Shown here one piece after another: positions 57,701 through 63,829 of a DNA stretch of 64,000 nt. The notes below the pieces were generated by a model that was not told the origin of the DNA, made no database searches, and saw only the letters and a program-made list of their open reading frames with translations. The stretch lies in NCBI RefSeq assembly GCF_905220415.1, contig NC_059554.1, forward strand, positions 9,139,001 to 9,203,000. The letters are read 5' to 3'. The stretch's first letter is position 1. Every line of letters begins with the position of its first letter. The position numbers and the translations under genes are program-made. The DNA comes from Colias croceus (taxonomy: Eukaryota; Arthropoda; Insecta; Lepidoptera; Pieridae).

Positions 57701-59713
57701 ATTATTGCACTACCCATTTATGTATTTATGTATAATTTATTCCTCTATTGTACTTTGGTACAATTGTTGTCTGGAAGAAATCGCTCTAAGCGATAAGACC
57801 GCCAATTGTACTTAGCGTAAGTTATATTTAAGTGTTTGTATTTCTTGTTTTGTTATCTTTAAGTACAATAAAGTATTTATAAATAAATCAATAATATGTA
57901 GCTTATGTGTATATTTGGCATCTTAAATTCCGACTTTATGAATTTTCCCGGTGACAGTTTGATTGACTGTGGTATATACTAACATAACTAAGTACATAAA
58001 TATGGTGCTGTATATTACCAAAAACCTTTTTTTTTTTTATTGTGGGGAAATCTTCCAAAGATACCCACGGCCCCCGGGGAAGGAGCCGTGGGTTATGTCG
58101 GATTCTTACCGACTAAAACCTCACTGTGTTCCGTCGAGCCGCTTTAATGAGGGGGCCGCGGGTATTTGTTAGAGTTCTTCCGCGACCCCCTCGGACCAAA
58201 AACCTACCTGATAGCATCTTACTCTGGAAGGCACGTCAATACTATTTCAAACTTTACGTCGTTATCGTTCATAAATTATATTAGTTGTAATGATATCTCT
58301 TTCAGTCCTTGGTTCAAATCATCTTTGAGTTAGTTACTCACTAATCTCTAGGCAAATATCTTAAGGTATAAAGTTGTTATACCTCAGAATCGTATCGTAT
58401 CGTATTGCGTGACCCAATTAGTATCAAAGCCATCTAAACTGCTACTATAAAAATACTGTGAATTTTAACTTTAAGAGTATTCTCGGGTACCACATAAAAC
58501 GAGTTGTGACTCCGTTTACTACTTGCTTTTATCATCGCAAATTAAAAGAAAGATAACTTGAGTGGTGGAAAATTATGAGCAGTTTTAATGATACCTTTGT
58601 TTAACGGATATCTTTATCAACATAAATTTATTTTATTTTCTAAAAGCATTGAAAAATAAAAGTCATTTTTATCACACGTATAATTTGCTAAACATTATCT
58701 AAGGACATAATAAACATACAGCTTTATCGCTTAATATAACTGAAATATAACTGAGTATAACAAAAATGTTAGGTAATCATTCCAAAATAGATCATAAATA
58801 AAAACTCCCATTGCCACTTCTTTTAGCGTTGTCAATAGATAAACGCTTGTTGCACAGAAACTTGGTATTTTTCTTACAAAAGCAGATCTTAATCATCTTT
58901 TTGGGGAAATAAAGTTGATTCTGCATACCAAAGAAAATTAGCTCTATAAAATATCAGTTGATCATTTTTTGTTAGGATCATAGTTAGAAAGAAAGAAAGA
59001 AACTCATATAATTTAAACTAAGTAATAGGCCAAAAAAGTAGGTACTAAATAATTAATATAAATGCGAAGAAAAATAAACAATGCATTTAGCACGTGTAAG
59101 TAAAGCCCAGTCTTCAAAGCCTTTTCATTCTTGCTTTGAATTTAACCTTTATAAGTTAAATAAATAATAGAATAATTAATATTCCCAGAACTCCGAAACC
59201 GAAGCCTTTTCACACTCTTATTGAATTTAAGAAATATTGATTTAATATTATTTTATAGAATCTTTCTCATATGATTCTGAACTTTTAACGATTTTAAAAT
59301 ATCCTCCATTAAAAATTACTCAGAAAAATAGTTTTGTAACTTTTTAATTGGCCTATTCATAATATTATCATGACCAATCATAATATTATGATGTTACTAG
59401 CTTCCGCCCGCGACTCCGTCCGCGCGGATGTCGGTCTTCGCGTGGATGGTTTATTTCTCCATTTTGAGTAACTCTGACAATGACATCTTATAAATATCTA
59501 TCTGACCCAAATACGGCTAGGCCTATAATAATACGCAACGTGTGTTCGCAGTTCTACAGAACAACGTCTATGGATAACTGAAAAATTAAGATTTTTTTTC
59601 TACGTATTTTTCCAGGATAAAAAGTATCCTATTTTACGCCCAGGATAATAAGGTATAATTATACCAAGTTTCATCGAAATCGTACCGGTAGTTTTCACGT
59701 GATGTCTTCACAT

Positions 59714-59758
<45 letters not shown>

Positions 59759-62700
59759 AATTTTTTTAATCACATATTTGGGTTTGGTATCGATCCAGTA
59801 ACACCCCTTGCTATTTATTTTTTCAATATTTTCAATGTACAGAATTGACCCTTCTACAGATTTATTATATGTATAGATTTTTAGTGATATATTCAAAAAT
59901 AGTAGTTTTTTTATGTCAAAAAATACTTAACGAGACCTTACACATCCGCAAAACGTTCTAAACAACGTCATATAAAAAGCAATCGCCATAAAACAAACAC
60001 GGTACATATCGCAAACAAACTTTATTGATTCCTCTTACGATCAAACATTTTGCACTGGACAGTTTCCAACAAGACTGTATTGCTTCCTTCCTCCGACATA
60101 AAGAGTTGTTTTAAAATGACTCACTGTTGCAATTGTGCATTTTGGCATCACTTGTGTTATATGAATTGGAAAAAATTGCAGCCGCATTTTAACAATACGC
60201 TGGGGCTTTTGTATTTTGACTATTTGCTTTGTGTTATTGTAATTCATACGCTAAATATGCGCCACGAATAAGATATTTACGTATTTTCGGCAGCTGTTCA
60301 GGATTTTTTCAAATCTGCATTTAAGTTATAGTTTTATAGTTCCTCGTCAACTTGGAAACAAACAAACATTTATTTGCGTATTTTTGAAGACAAACCCCAA
60401 TAAAATGTAAAATTTTCTGCATAAATTTTCTACAAAATTTATGCTCCGTTATTACAATGTAAATTAGGTACATTCTAATCAGTTTCCTGATCGAATCCAG
60501 GAAATTAGACGATCGAGCTTCAATTGCTTGTTATAACAAGACGTTATTCCCTCAGGAATTATGATATTAACGTAGTAAACACAGCAAATAATATGACATT
60601 TATGATACCAGATAACTGATATATTGGACGCTAATCCGAATAAATTGTATTGCCTTGAGCAAGCTACCAATTATAGAGTATGGCCGCCAAAAATTGTACA
60701 TTCAAGAAAAAAAAATGTCCTTGTCATTTTATATAGCACCAGATTTTTTTATATAGTAATTATGGTAGTTTTTAAATAGTTTCAGCTTCACTATGTTATA
60801 TTTATCATTATATTAATAATTTAAATTAATTTTGAGTGCCTTTAACAAGCTCAATATTTTTTTCTTTGAAATGCTTATTTTCCTTTCCATACTAAAATCA
60901 TGTGTCCCACTTAGTCATCTCACACTTTGAAGTCACAAAATTATGCAAAAATCTACTGATACCTGTAAAATTTTGGTATTTCTAAATTATTCTGTAAACT
61001 TGTGGATAGTTTTAACAAGTTCTAACAAAAATAACATAAAAGAAATTAATATAAAACTCACTTAAAACTATGTCTCACTTTTTTTCACGAATGATACTTC
61101 ACGCACGGTTACCATAAAATAACACCCTAAATAACTAGATATCCAAGCCACAAAAATATTTTTAAGTAGTGGCAACACCGATTTACATGTTGGAAAACCT
61201 TTAGAAAAAAAATCGCCATTTTGTTACTGTCAAAGTTAATCGAAAGGTAGTCGGCATTTTTGCTTCGCAACATTTTAATAATTTTGAGTGAGAATTATGC
61301 AAGGTAAGAATACAAATTTACTATATTATTTAAATTATGTGTGTAGCTTTAGTGTTCTAGTAACAAATCAAACTATGCGGCGTCTTATTACTACAATACT
61401 TTGGCGAATAAAGGCTTTTTAGGTTATGTCCAACCATATTTTTATTCACGAATGATACCATGTGTTACTATTGTGTTACGTAACATCCGTGAGCGGCTCT
61501 TAGGGGTAGTACTCACTAGAGAATCTAAAGTTAAAAATTTACTTTTTTACATAAAGAGAACCCACTTCAAAAACTATCATGTTTCGGAAGTTAGTAACTT
61601 TTTTACTGTAATAATTCGTATTCGTAATTAATATCATAAGTTGTGAATGATTCTTGCATTTGTAAGTATTATAGAAATACAAAATTTGAGAAATAAAACT
61701 TTTTCTTTAATATTTAAATTTGTTTTATTGAGTTTTAAAGTAATTTAATCAAATAATTTAATTAACAATATAAAACAGAAATGTAAAAAAAATCTCCTGC
61801 ATTATTAGTTGTAATGTACACTAGGCTTAACAAAATCACGTATGTTACTATCAGTCACGTATGTTACTGTGTGTTACGATTTCACGACTGTTATTGTACA
61901 ATATTTGGCGGCCATACTCTATATTGTCTGATGTAAATATTAAAAACCTGTATTACAATACAAAATAATATATGAAACAATGGATTACTAGTTAATCGAA
62001 ATATTATTTATAAAAATGCTCGTAAAGTATTCGCCTAGGTTGATCCAAGACTGATAGAATATCTTAAAAAATACAGCCTTAAATTCACTAAACACTCAAT
62101 ATTTTATGAGTTTGTTTTAGAGCTTGTCAATTTCTTTAGAAATTAAATATTTACGTTTATAGGTACTATAAGTTTCTATCATACACGAATCGAACAAAAT
62201 AAAACCAATAACAAGTTTTTCATATTTGTTACGGTGCGTACAGATTATATAACATTGTGTTATATAACACGACAAAATGTACTGAAAAATTGGTAAGTAT
62301 ATATAACACAATGTTATATAATCTGTACGCACTTTTAAACATTTACTTTTGTCAATGTTGAAATGTAATTCAATTGGCCATATTATTTGTGAATACGTCT
62401 ACGTTGTTACGTATCCCTTATTTCCTTTTCGCAGTCTAACCTTTAAATCTTGCAGGGTAGACTTCAGAAACGGTCCACCCATCCACTGGGCAGTAGCTGG
62501 CGAGTTCGGAACCAGGTCACACTTCGTTCTGAACGAGTCGGATCCATCATCAGCTCACCTGGTGGTTGAGAAGGTGACGCAACTCGACGAGGGAGTGTAT
62601 AGATGCAGGATAGACTATATTGATGCACCTACTAGGAACTATAGAGTAAATCTGACTGTCATTGGTAAGTAGATTAATTCTTTATATAGGACTAGAGTTC

Positions 62701-63371
62701 CGCCCCGGCTTCGCCCGTGGTACATATTTCGCAATAAAAGGTAGCCTATGTCCTTTCTCGGGTATCAAAATATCTCCATACCAGATTTCATGCAAATTGG
62801 TTCAGTAGTTTAGGCGTGATTGAGTAACAGACAGACAGACAGACAGAGTTACTTTCGCATTTATAATATTAGTATGGATTTGAAAGAAGTTTTAATGTGT
62901 ACCTTCTTTGCACTTTTTTGTTAGGGAGTAGTTTTAACGGACTAAAAACGTGATTTATTTAATATTTATCTTGATATACTTTATTTAGAAATTGGAGTTA
63001 AATTAAATTTTAGTTACATAACATTCATTATAATAGTTCTAAATACCGTGAAATTCTTTAATCTATAATGAATCAATTAGAATTTTCACATAATATTTTT
63101 CCATACGAACATACAAAATCTAATTAATACCACCAAAACAAAACTAAACACTTTAAATGTCAAGAAAGGCTGCAAACAAAGTTACATTTACCTTCAAAAT
63201 ATACAATTGTAAACTTAATCATTTCTGTTTACATAACTAATAATGTTTGTTTGTCAGTCCCTCCAGAGTCCCCTCGGGTGCTGGATAGCGAGGGGAGGGA
63301 GGTGGAGGGGAGCCTGGCAGGGCCGTACAGAGAGGGGCAGGAGCTTAAGTTAACTTGCCAGGCTGATGGTG
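10027..63371 (+). CDS. Sidestep-family immunoglobulin-superfamily membrane protein, 5' part (four exons, continues past the window)
   Basis: Spliced model: 10027-10099, 41650-41773, 62456-62664, 63258-63371. It encodes about 174 residues: signal peptide (1-24), a V-type Ig domain (about 26-136) and the start of a second Ig domain (137 on). Ig1 has Cys41, Trp55 and Cys116 within DEGVYRC, the expected disulfide and core residues. The stretch after Cys116 (APTRN..VNLTV followed by VPP) and the GPY.EG..L.L.C start of Ig2 are what I know from the Drosophila Sidestep proteins. Those are cell-surface ligands for Beaten-path receptors in motor-axon guidance. N-glycosylation sequons lie at Asn92 and Asn131. 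More Ig domains, a fibronectin domain, a transmembrane segment and a cytoplasmic tail would be expected beyond the right edge. Which Side paralogue this is cannot be told from the N-terminus. Family is fairly sure; the link to exon 1 is less so. Confidence 0.82.
11168..11354 (+). mobile_element. Helitron-like non-autonomous element with (GTCT)n
   Basis: Starts TCCATACTAATATTATAAAT, carries CTGTCTGTCTGTCTGTCTG, and ends with a GGGCGAAGCC hairpin-like tract and CTAG followed by T. The TC start, 3' hairpin and CTAG end fit the Helitron end rules. It lies in intron 1, sense to the host gene. Confidence 0.75.
12313..12372 (-). mobile_element. Helitron-like element, terminal fragment
   Basis: Only the AT-rich terminal part is present: GAGATTAGCGCG, a (CAAA)n run and CTTTATAGTATTAGTATAG. 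It matches the end of the copy at 1363-1550. Confidence 0.6.
12708..12733. repeat. (GA)n microsatellite
   Basis: An uninterrupted GA dinucleotide run of about 13 units in intron 1. Confidence 0.9.
18039..18950 (+). mobile_element. Degenerate mariner transposon nested in the long-TIR element
   Basis: The ends share GGTTGATCCAAAAGT in inverted orientation (left from 18041, right to 18946), followed by a related ATGATAAT tract. Both are bordered by TA (18037-18038, 18951-18952). The length of about 912 bp is shorter than a full mariner. The coding remains are described separately. It inserted into an existing copy of the CAGGGTGTAATCG element. Confidence 0.8.
18435..18720 (+). pseudogene. Mariner transposase remnant
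   Basis: One frame reads FWDA, stop, GIIMVEYFKK, then a second stop, and further on LFHQDNAPDHK followed by VAMAAIQKSAFQMLEN. FWD and HQDNAP carry the first two catalytic aspartates of the mariner D,D34D transposase. The third (PDLxPxD region) is lost in a degraded tract after 18675. In-frame stops and missing N-terminal sequence show it cannot make an active enzyme. Confidence 0.85.
19903..20209. mobile_element. Harbinger-like MITE (307 bp)
   Basis: Inverted ends GGCTGCGTTTCCAC (19903-19916) and GTGGAAACGCACCC (20196-20209) are flanked by TAA on both sides (19900-19902, 20210-20212). A three-base TAA-type target duplication is typical of PIF/Harbinger elements. Internal direct repeats of GCGAGG(A/G)ATGT are visible. 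No coding. Confidence 0.72.
20694..20908 (+). mobile_element. Helitron-like non-autonomous element
   Basis: Starts TCCTACTAATATTATAAATG. Carries CCCATGGGAACGGGAACTAT and ends GCGGGCGAAGCCGCGGGCGG, then AAAGCTAGT. The GC-rich palindrome just before CTAG is well preserved. Confidence 0.75.
20912..21100 (+). mobile_element. Second, truncated Helitron-like copy in tandem
   Basis: Begins directly after the previous copy with GTAACTCTGTCTGTCTG. Repeats GTTCATAAAAAAGTAACTC twice and ends TTTTTCTAAGCTAG, lacking the GC hairpin. Head-to-tail arrangement with 20694-20908. Confidence 0.65.
21235..21256. repeat. (CA)n microsatellite
   Basis: A short CA run, slightly interrupted. Confidence 0.8.
21686..21775 (+). 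repeat. Fragment of a GGTACCTTCTAGGGA repeat family
   Basis: Reads GTGAACAGGTACCTTCTAGG, then AACATCAGGCGAGATTGTGG. The first word is shared with the foldback at 23614-23760, so both are copies of one dispersed family. Confidence 0.5.
23614..23760. repeat. Foldback element (147 bp) of the GGTACCTTCTAGGGA family
   Basis: The left arm runs from GTACAATTGGAGATAA to GGTACCTTCTAGGG. The right arm is its inverted copy with a few changes (CCCTCGAAGGTAC to ATCTCCTATTGTAC). Arms are about 40 bases, the centre about 65. Non-coding. Confidence 0.7.
25286..25521. mobile_element. TIR-bearing MITE, copy 1 (236 bp)
   Basis: Ends AACCGACTTCAAA and TTTGAAGTCGGTT are perfect inverted repeats. The same 236-bp body recurs at 26938-27182. 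The bases after the right end (GTTTTTAACGCAGTTAT) are also shared between the copies, so the mobile unit extends slightly further. Confidence 0.75.
26938..27182. mobile_element. TIR-bearing MITE, copy 2 (245 bp)
   Basis: Nearly identical to 25286-25521 and in the same orientation. It differs by a longer A run near the left end, extra Ts and a few bases (GTAG) near TCTGTAGGTATTTG. The ORF across it on the - strand is not a gene. Confidence 0.75.
27834..28028 (-). mobile_element. Helitron-like element of the AAAGGGACATAGGGACAG subtype
   Basis: Starts TAGCTTACCGCCCGCGGCTT and runs to GCGACTTTGTTTTATACTTT. The left edge of the 5.5-kb tandem duplication falls inside it, so copy 2 (from 33411) has only the part after 27878 and lacks the GC hairpin. 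An inverted relative lies at 30706-30920. Confidence 0.65.
30035..30110 (+). mobile_element. Helitron-like terminal fragment (copy 1; duplicate at 35568-35643)
   Basis: Reads ATACTAATATTATAAAGCTG, then GAGTTTGTTTGTTTGAACGC and CTACTAGTCCGATTTG before becoming unrelated sequence. It is the AT-rich head of the same subtype as 52385-52580. Confidence 0.65.
30706..30920 (+). mobile_element. Rearranged Helitron-like element with two perfect hairpins (duplicate at 36239-36453)
   Basis: Hairpin 1 has 18-base arms at 30706-30723 and 30728-30745. Hairpin 2 has 23-base arms at 30750-30772 and 30777-30799. Both loops are ATAG. The rest matches the reverse complement of 27834-28028 and ends in GGGCGAAGCCGCGGGCGG, then TAAGCTAG. 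Confidence 0.75.
30941..31110. repeat. Diverged direct repeat R1 (duplicate at 36474-36643)
   Basis: Matches R2 at 31675-31825: both start TGAAAAATAAATTC and share CATGCCT(G/A)TTACTGTTAATG and CCAATGTACATTCAATTCTA. Small deletions separate them. They flank a 564-bp MITE-rich core. Confidence 0.75.
31115..31282. mobile_element. MITE-like element with 11-bp inverted ends (duplicate at 36648-36815)
   Basis: Ends GCCATACACCA (31115-31125) and TGGTGTATGGC (31272-31282) are perfect inverted repeats. The interior is non-coding; an ORF that starts near its right end is chance. Target duplication not clear. Confidence 0.55.
31675..31825. repeat. Diverged direct repeat R2 (duplicate at 37208-37358)
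   Basis: Second copy of R1. Just before it, TATCGTTCATCTGAAA is present twice in tandem (about 31648-31679). Confidence 0.75.
32645..32830 (-). mobile_element. Helitron-like element (duplicate at 38178-38363)
   Basis: Starts ACTAGCGGCTCGCCCCGGCT and ends CTTTATAATATTAGTATAG. It has ATACATATATACATACAT where other copies have GTCT repeats. Confidence 0.75.
33358..33375. repeat. Perfect short palindrome near the duplication junction (also 38891-38908)
   Basis: CAGAGATATGTATCTCTG: eight-base arms around TG, about 35 bases before the right end of the duplicated unit. Confidence 0.7.
33411..38943. repeat. 5,533-bp tandem duplication, copy 2
   Basis: Head-to-tail with copy 1. The junction reads TCTCGATATAATTATATAC; one T at 33411 is not explained by simple joining of the two ends, so the join shows AT-rich microhomology with an extra base. 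After 38943 the sequence diverges from the junction (CATAGAG instead of TAATTA). Internal copies: TE fragment 35568-35643, double hairpin 36239-36332, MITE 36648-36815, Helitron-like 38178-38363. Confidence 0.95.
39811..39898 (+). mobile_element. 3' end fragment of a non-LTR retrotransposon
   Basis: One frame reads LEEAFVQQWTNKGW then stop. VQQWT before a stop is a C-terminal signature I associate with lepidopteran non-LTR retrotransposon ORF2 tails. Only about 90 bases remain, so clade cannot be assigned. Confidence 0.6.
41650..41773 (+). CDS. Coding exon 2: first half of Ig domain 1
   Basis: Acceptor TTTTTTCAG at 41641-41649 and donor GTAAGA at 41774. The exon reads IIQVWSAPGGETRMPCDLAA, then continues to MMMWFKDGDRMPIY. 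It supplies the first Ig cysteine (Cys41) and the core tryptophan (Trp55). The order G-G-(E/D)-x-x-x-P-C followed by W-F-K-D and P-I/L-Y is what I expect at the N-terminus of Sidestep-type Ig1. The exon enters after two bases of a split codon and leaves after two bases (phase 2). It is clearly more GC-rich than the intron around it. Confidence 0.85.
42946..43450. mobile_element. TIR-bearing DNA element (about 505 bp)
   Basis: The end TATAGTAGAGCCATTTTAAT, continuing to AATAGGCAACATTTGAC, is repeated inverted at 43416-43450 with two or three mismatches. TA borders suggest a Tc1/mariner-type MITE. No coding. Confidence 0.75.
44164..44352. mobile_element. MITE with perfect 17-bp inverted ends (189 bp)
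   Basis: Ends GAAGTGAAACTTCTTTA and TAAAGAAGTTTCACTTC. The interior carries CACGCGTGGTAGGGATAAG and TCACGCGTAACGAAAAAATG. A second copy in opposite orientation lies at 48563-48758. Each end is itself an imperfect palindrome. Confidence 0.75.
48466..48509. repeat. 22-bp tandem duplication
   Basis: TTTGAATGAACAACCAGTGC occurs twice in direct succession. Confidence 0.85.
48563..48758. mobile_element. Second copy of the GAAGTGAAACTTC MITE, inverted and with a damaged end
   Basis: Begins GAAGTGAAACTTCTTTA, then GGGGTTGG, the reverse complement of the right half of 44164-44352. Its right end stops at CATAAAGAA and continues TAGTACACGC, so the outer part of the second inverted repeat is deleted. 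Confidence 0.7.
48921..49338. mobile_element. GC-rich palindrome-array element (418 bp)
   Basis: The ends CTGGCGGCCGTACACGGACC and its inverted counterpart (49315-49338, one extra G) define a TIR element of about 418 bp. The interior is made of variants of a unit built around GCTCGAGC or GCTTGAAGC with GGTC/GACC flanks. CTCGAG occurs seven times between about 49022 and 49315. It is far more GC-rich than its surroundings. The 66-codon ORF crossing it is a by-product. No target duplication was found. Confidence 0.75.
51345..51531 (+). mobile_element. Helitron-like element with (GTCT)n
   Basis: Starts TCCCTACTAATATTATAAAT and ends CACGGGCGAAGCCGGGGCGG, then ACCGCTAG. Same subtype as 32645-32830 and 11168-11354. 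Confidence 0.75.
51652..51746. repeat. 57-bp tandem duplication, partial second unit
   Basis: GAATAAACTTAAATAATTAA and the following 18 bases recur with an offset of 57 bases. Confidence 0.85.
52385..52580 (+). mobile_element. Helitron-like element, (TTTG)n subtype
   Basis: Starts TCTATACTAATATTATAAAG, then GCTGAAGAGTTTGTTTGTTT. Ends in a decayed hairpin tract GGTGAAACCGCGCGGAGCAG and AAGT instead of CTAGT. Confidence 0.7.
53779..53797. repeat. (AT)n microsatellite
   Basis: A short uninterrupted AT run in intron 2. Confidence 0.85.
54063..54245 (+). mobile_element. Helitron-like element with (GTCT)n
   Basis: Starts TCCATACTTATATTATAAAT and ends GAAGCCGGGGCGGACCTCTA then G. It abuts the tandem duplication that follows. 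Confidence 0.75.
54248..54694. repeat. 447-bp tandem duplication, unit 1
   Basis: AATTATAAAGTTATACCTGC at 54248 recurs at 54695. The unit holds a + strand Helitron-like tail (GGGCGAAGCCGGGGCGG at 54415-54431, with CTAA instead of CTAG) and a complete antisense Helitron-like element at 54466-54687. The unit therefore joins two elements tail to tail. Confidence 0.85.
54695..55141. repeat. 447-bp tandem duplication, unit 2
   Basis: Differs from unit 1 by a handful of substitutions and small indels (for example CTAGT restored at the + tail, and an extra AAAC in the CAAA run). It carries the antisense element at 54913-55135. The near-identical ORFs starting in each unit (ending TNKIHIIH) come from the repeat and are not genes. 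Confidence 0.85.
55834..56217. repeat. Long-arm foldback element (384 bp) with internal palindromes
   Basis: Arms of about 105 bases (55834-55938, 56113-56217) are inverted copies with scattered mismatches. The terminus is ATGTCGTGG and its complement. Words TTTGGCCAGATCG and GGCCATTTCACGAAAT recur within each arm. A perfect 21-base palindrome (10-base arms GGCCAGATCG around one T) lies at 55937-55957. The GC-rich centre (55998-56070) reads GCCGGCCGCTGCCGCGGCAC. ORFs over it are artefacts of the symmetry. Confidence 0.8.
56260..56494 (+). mobile_element. Helitron-like element with (GTCT)n
   Basis: Starts with a triplicated ATACTAATRTTRTA-like head, then GTAACTCTGTCTGTCTGTCT. Ends GCGGGCGATGCCGCGGGCGG then AAAGCTAG. 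The duplicated head is unusual. Confidence 0.75.
57762..57885 (+). mobile_element. Probable non-LTR retrotransposon 3' tail
   Basis: Reads TTGTCTGGAAGAAATCGCTC, then AAGCGATAAGACCGCC and ends with AATAAAG. The CGCT..AGCGATAAG hairpin followed by an AATAAA-like tail matches a 3' tail I recall from lepidopteran LINEs. No ORF remains. Confidence 0.55.
58029..58212 (-). mobile_element. Probable short retroelement remnant, antisense
   Basis: A T run at the left suggests a reverse-strand poly(A) tail. The body has CACGGCCCCCGGGGAAGGAG, TCTTACCGACTAAAACC and GGGGGCCGCGGG. This general pattern (a GC-rich block, then CCGACTAAAACC) is familiar from lepidopteran SINE/LINE tails. The ORF at 57963-58172 runs through it and is not a gene. 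Confidence 0.45.
59397..59756 (-). mobile_element. Helitron-like element, CGCGACTCCGTCCGCGCGG subtype, with (CAGA)n
   Basis: Starts CTAGCTTCCGCCCGCGACTC and ends in about ten CAGA units (59715-59756). The central part has GGATAAAAAGTATCCTATTT. A second copy starts at 63830 and is cut by the window edge. The ORF ending VCLSVCLSVC is the repeat read on the - strand. Confidence 0.75.
60674..61921. mobile_element. 1,248-bp TIR element with gene-like internal signals
   Basis: Ends TAGAGTATGGCCGCCAAAAA (60674 on) and the inverted copy ending 61921 match over about 27 bases with one mismatch; TA borders fit a Tc1/mariner-type or related element. The interior has an ATG followed by a donor-like AAGGTAAGAA near 61300. 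It also has an AATAAA at 61692-61697, CACGAATGATAC twice (near 61086 and 61447) and CACGTATGTTACT twice (61838 and 61856). No transposase motif was recognised. Confidence 0.65.
62234..62332. repeat. Perfect 33-bp inverted repeat (99-bp hairpin) near exon 3
   Basis: Arms 62234-62266 (GTGCGTACAGATTATATAAC..) and 62300-62332 are exact inverted copies around a 33-base spacer. It ends 123 bases before exon 3. It may be a tiny MITE; perfect arms imply recent origin or constraint. Confidence 0.9.
62435..62455 (+). other. Possible alternative 5' extension of exon 3 (tandem in-frame acceptor)
   Basis: An upstream AG at 62433-62434 follows a good pyrimidine run (TTTCCTTTTCGCAG). If used, it adds exactly 21 bases with no stop, encoding LTFKSCR, and leaves the downstream frame unchanged. 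The extra residues would lie in an inter-strand loop of Ig1 and would add an unpaired cysteine. This is an inference from splice-site sequence only. Confidence 0.4.
62456..62664 (+). CDS. Coding exon 3: second half of Ig domain 1
   Basis: The acceptor is TTGCAG at 62450-62455 and the donor GTAAGT is at 62665. The exon encodes residues 67-135, from VDFRNGPPIHW to DEGVYRCRIDY and VNLTVI. The Asp110-x-Gly112-x-Tyr114-x-Cys116 motif closes the Ig disulfide. Sequons sit at Asn92 and Asn131. A second acceptor 21 bases upstream (CGCAG ending 62434) would add seven in-frame residues (LTFKSCR). I prefer the downstream site because PIYT running straight into VDFRNG matches the usual spacing of the family. 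Entry phase 2, exit phase 1. Confidence 0.88.
62665..63257 (+). other. Intron 3 (593 bp), largely a transposable-element insertion plus AT-rich sequence
   Basis: It joins Ig1 to Ig2. About a third of it is the antisense Helitron-like element at 62692-62879; the remainder is AT-rich with a normal polypyrimidine tract before 63257. Confidence 0.85.
62692..62879 (-). mobile_element. Helitron-like element with (CAGA)n in intron 3
   Basis: Starts CTAGAGTTCCGCCCCGGCTT and ends GCATTTATAATATTAGTATG. It begins 28 bases into the intron and is antisense to the host gene. Same subtype as 11168-11354 in reverse. Confidence 0.8.
63258..63371 (+). CDS. Coding exon 4: start of Ig domain 2
   Basis: Acceptor TTTGTCAG ends at 63257; donor GTATGT begins at 63372. 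The exon reads VPPESPRVLDSEGREVEG, then GPYREGQELKLTCQADGG. VPP is the normal inter-domain link and Cys169 is the first cysteine of Ig2. The exon ends after one base of a probable Gly codon (phase 1). An open frame runs past the donor, but from there it reads an antisense Helitron-like element, not protein. The exon has markedly higher GC than its surroundings. Confidence 0.87.
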
Positions 63372-63395
63372 GTATGTTAATTTCATTATATAGAA

Positions 63396-63610
63396 CTAGC
63401 TTTTCGCCCGCGTCTTCGCCCGCGTTTTCAAAGGAAAACCCACGTAGTTCCCGTTCCCATGGGATTTCCGGGATAAAACCTATCGTAAGTGTTAATCTAA
63501 GTTACCCTTTATATGTGTGCTAAATTTCATTATGATCGGTTCAGTAGTTTATGCATGAAAACCATACATACATACATGCAAACCTTTCCTCTTTATAATA
63601 TTAGTATAGA
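63396..63610 (-). mobile_element. Helitron-like element in intron 4
   Basis: Starts CTAGCTTTTCGCCCGCGTCT and ends CTTTATAATATTAGTATAG. It begins 24 bases after the exon 4 donor and is antisense to the gene. Confidence 0.8.
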
Positions 63611-63829
63611 TAGCATTTAAGATAGTGTTTGATACGTAACATGTGAAAATATTTACACAATATTTTTTTGAAAAATGGAATCTACGAGGTTCATTAAAAT
63701 AATGGCGTGGAGGTCAATTAATATATAGGCGAAATAAATGAATTTAATTTGTATTTACCAGTCTATCTTCATCAAATTCTATATTAAGATGAACGGTAAT
63801 ATTTCAGGGTTTATGGTTTTATTTATTTA

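Larger units (their letters stand above)
41774..62455 (+). other. Intron 2 (about 20.7 kb)
   Basis: It splits Ig domain 1 after residue 65. Besides the elements listed separately, the stretches 41774-42945, 43451-44163, 44353-48470, 49339-51344, 52581-54062 and 58216-59396 show AT-rich sequence without recognisable coding. 53340-53410 and 56800-56940 are short GC-richer patches (for example GCGCGCGGC and GGGCGGGGC) that I could not assign. Confidence 0.7.

Noticed and set aside
62349..62455. Upstream extension of the exon 3 open frame to an ATG at 62349
   Set aside because: This is intron sequence ahead of the acceptors; homologous spacing in Ig1 starts the exon at 62456.
63372..63523. Extension of the exon 4 frame past the donor
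   Set aside because: It reads into an antisense Helitron-like element; GTATGT at 63372 is a good donor and Ig2 sequence stops there.
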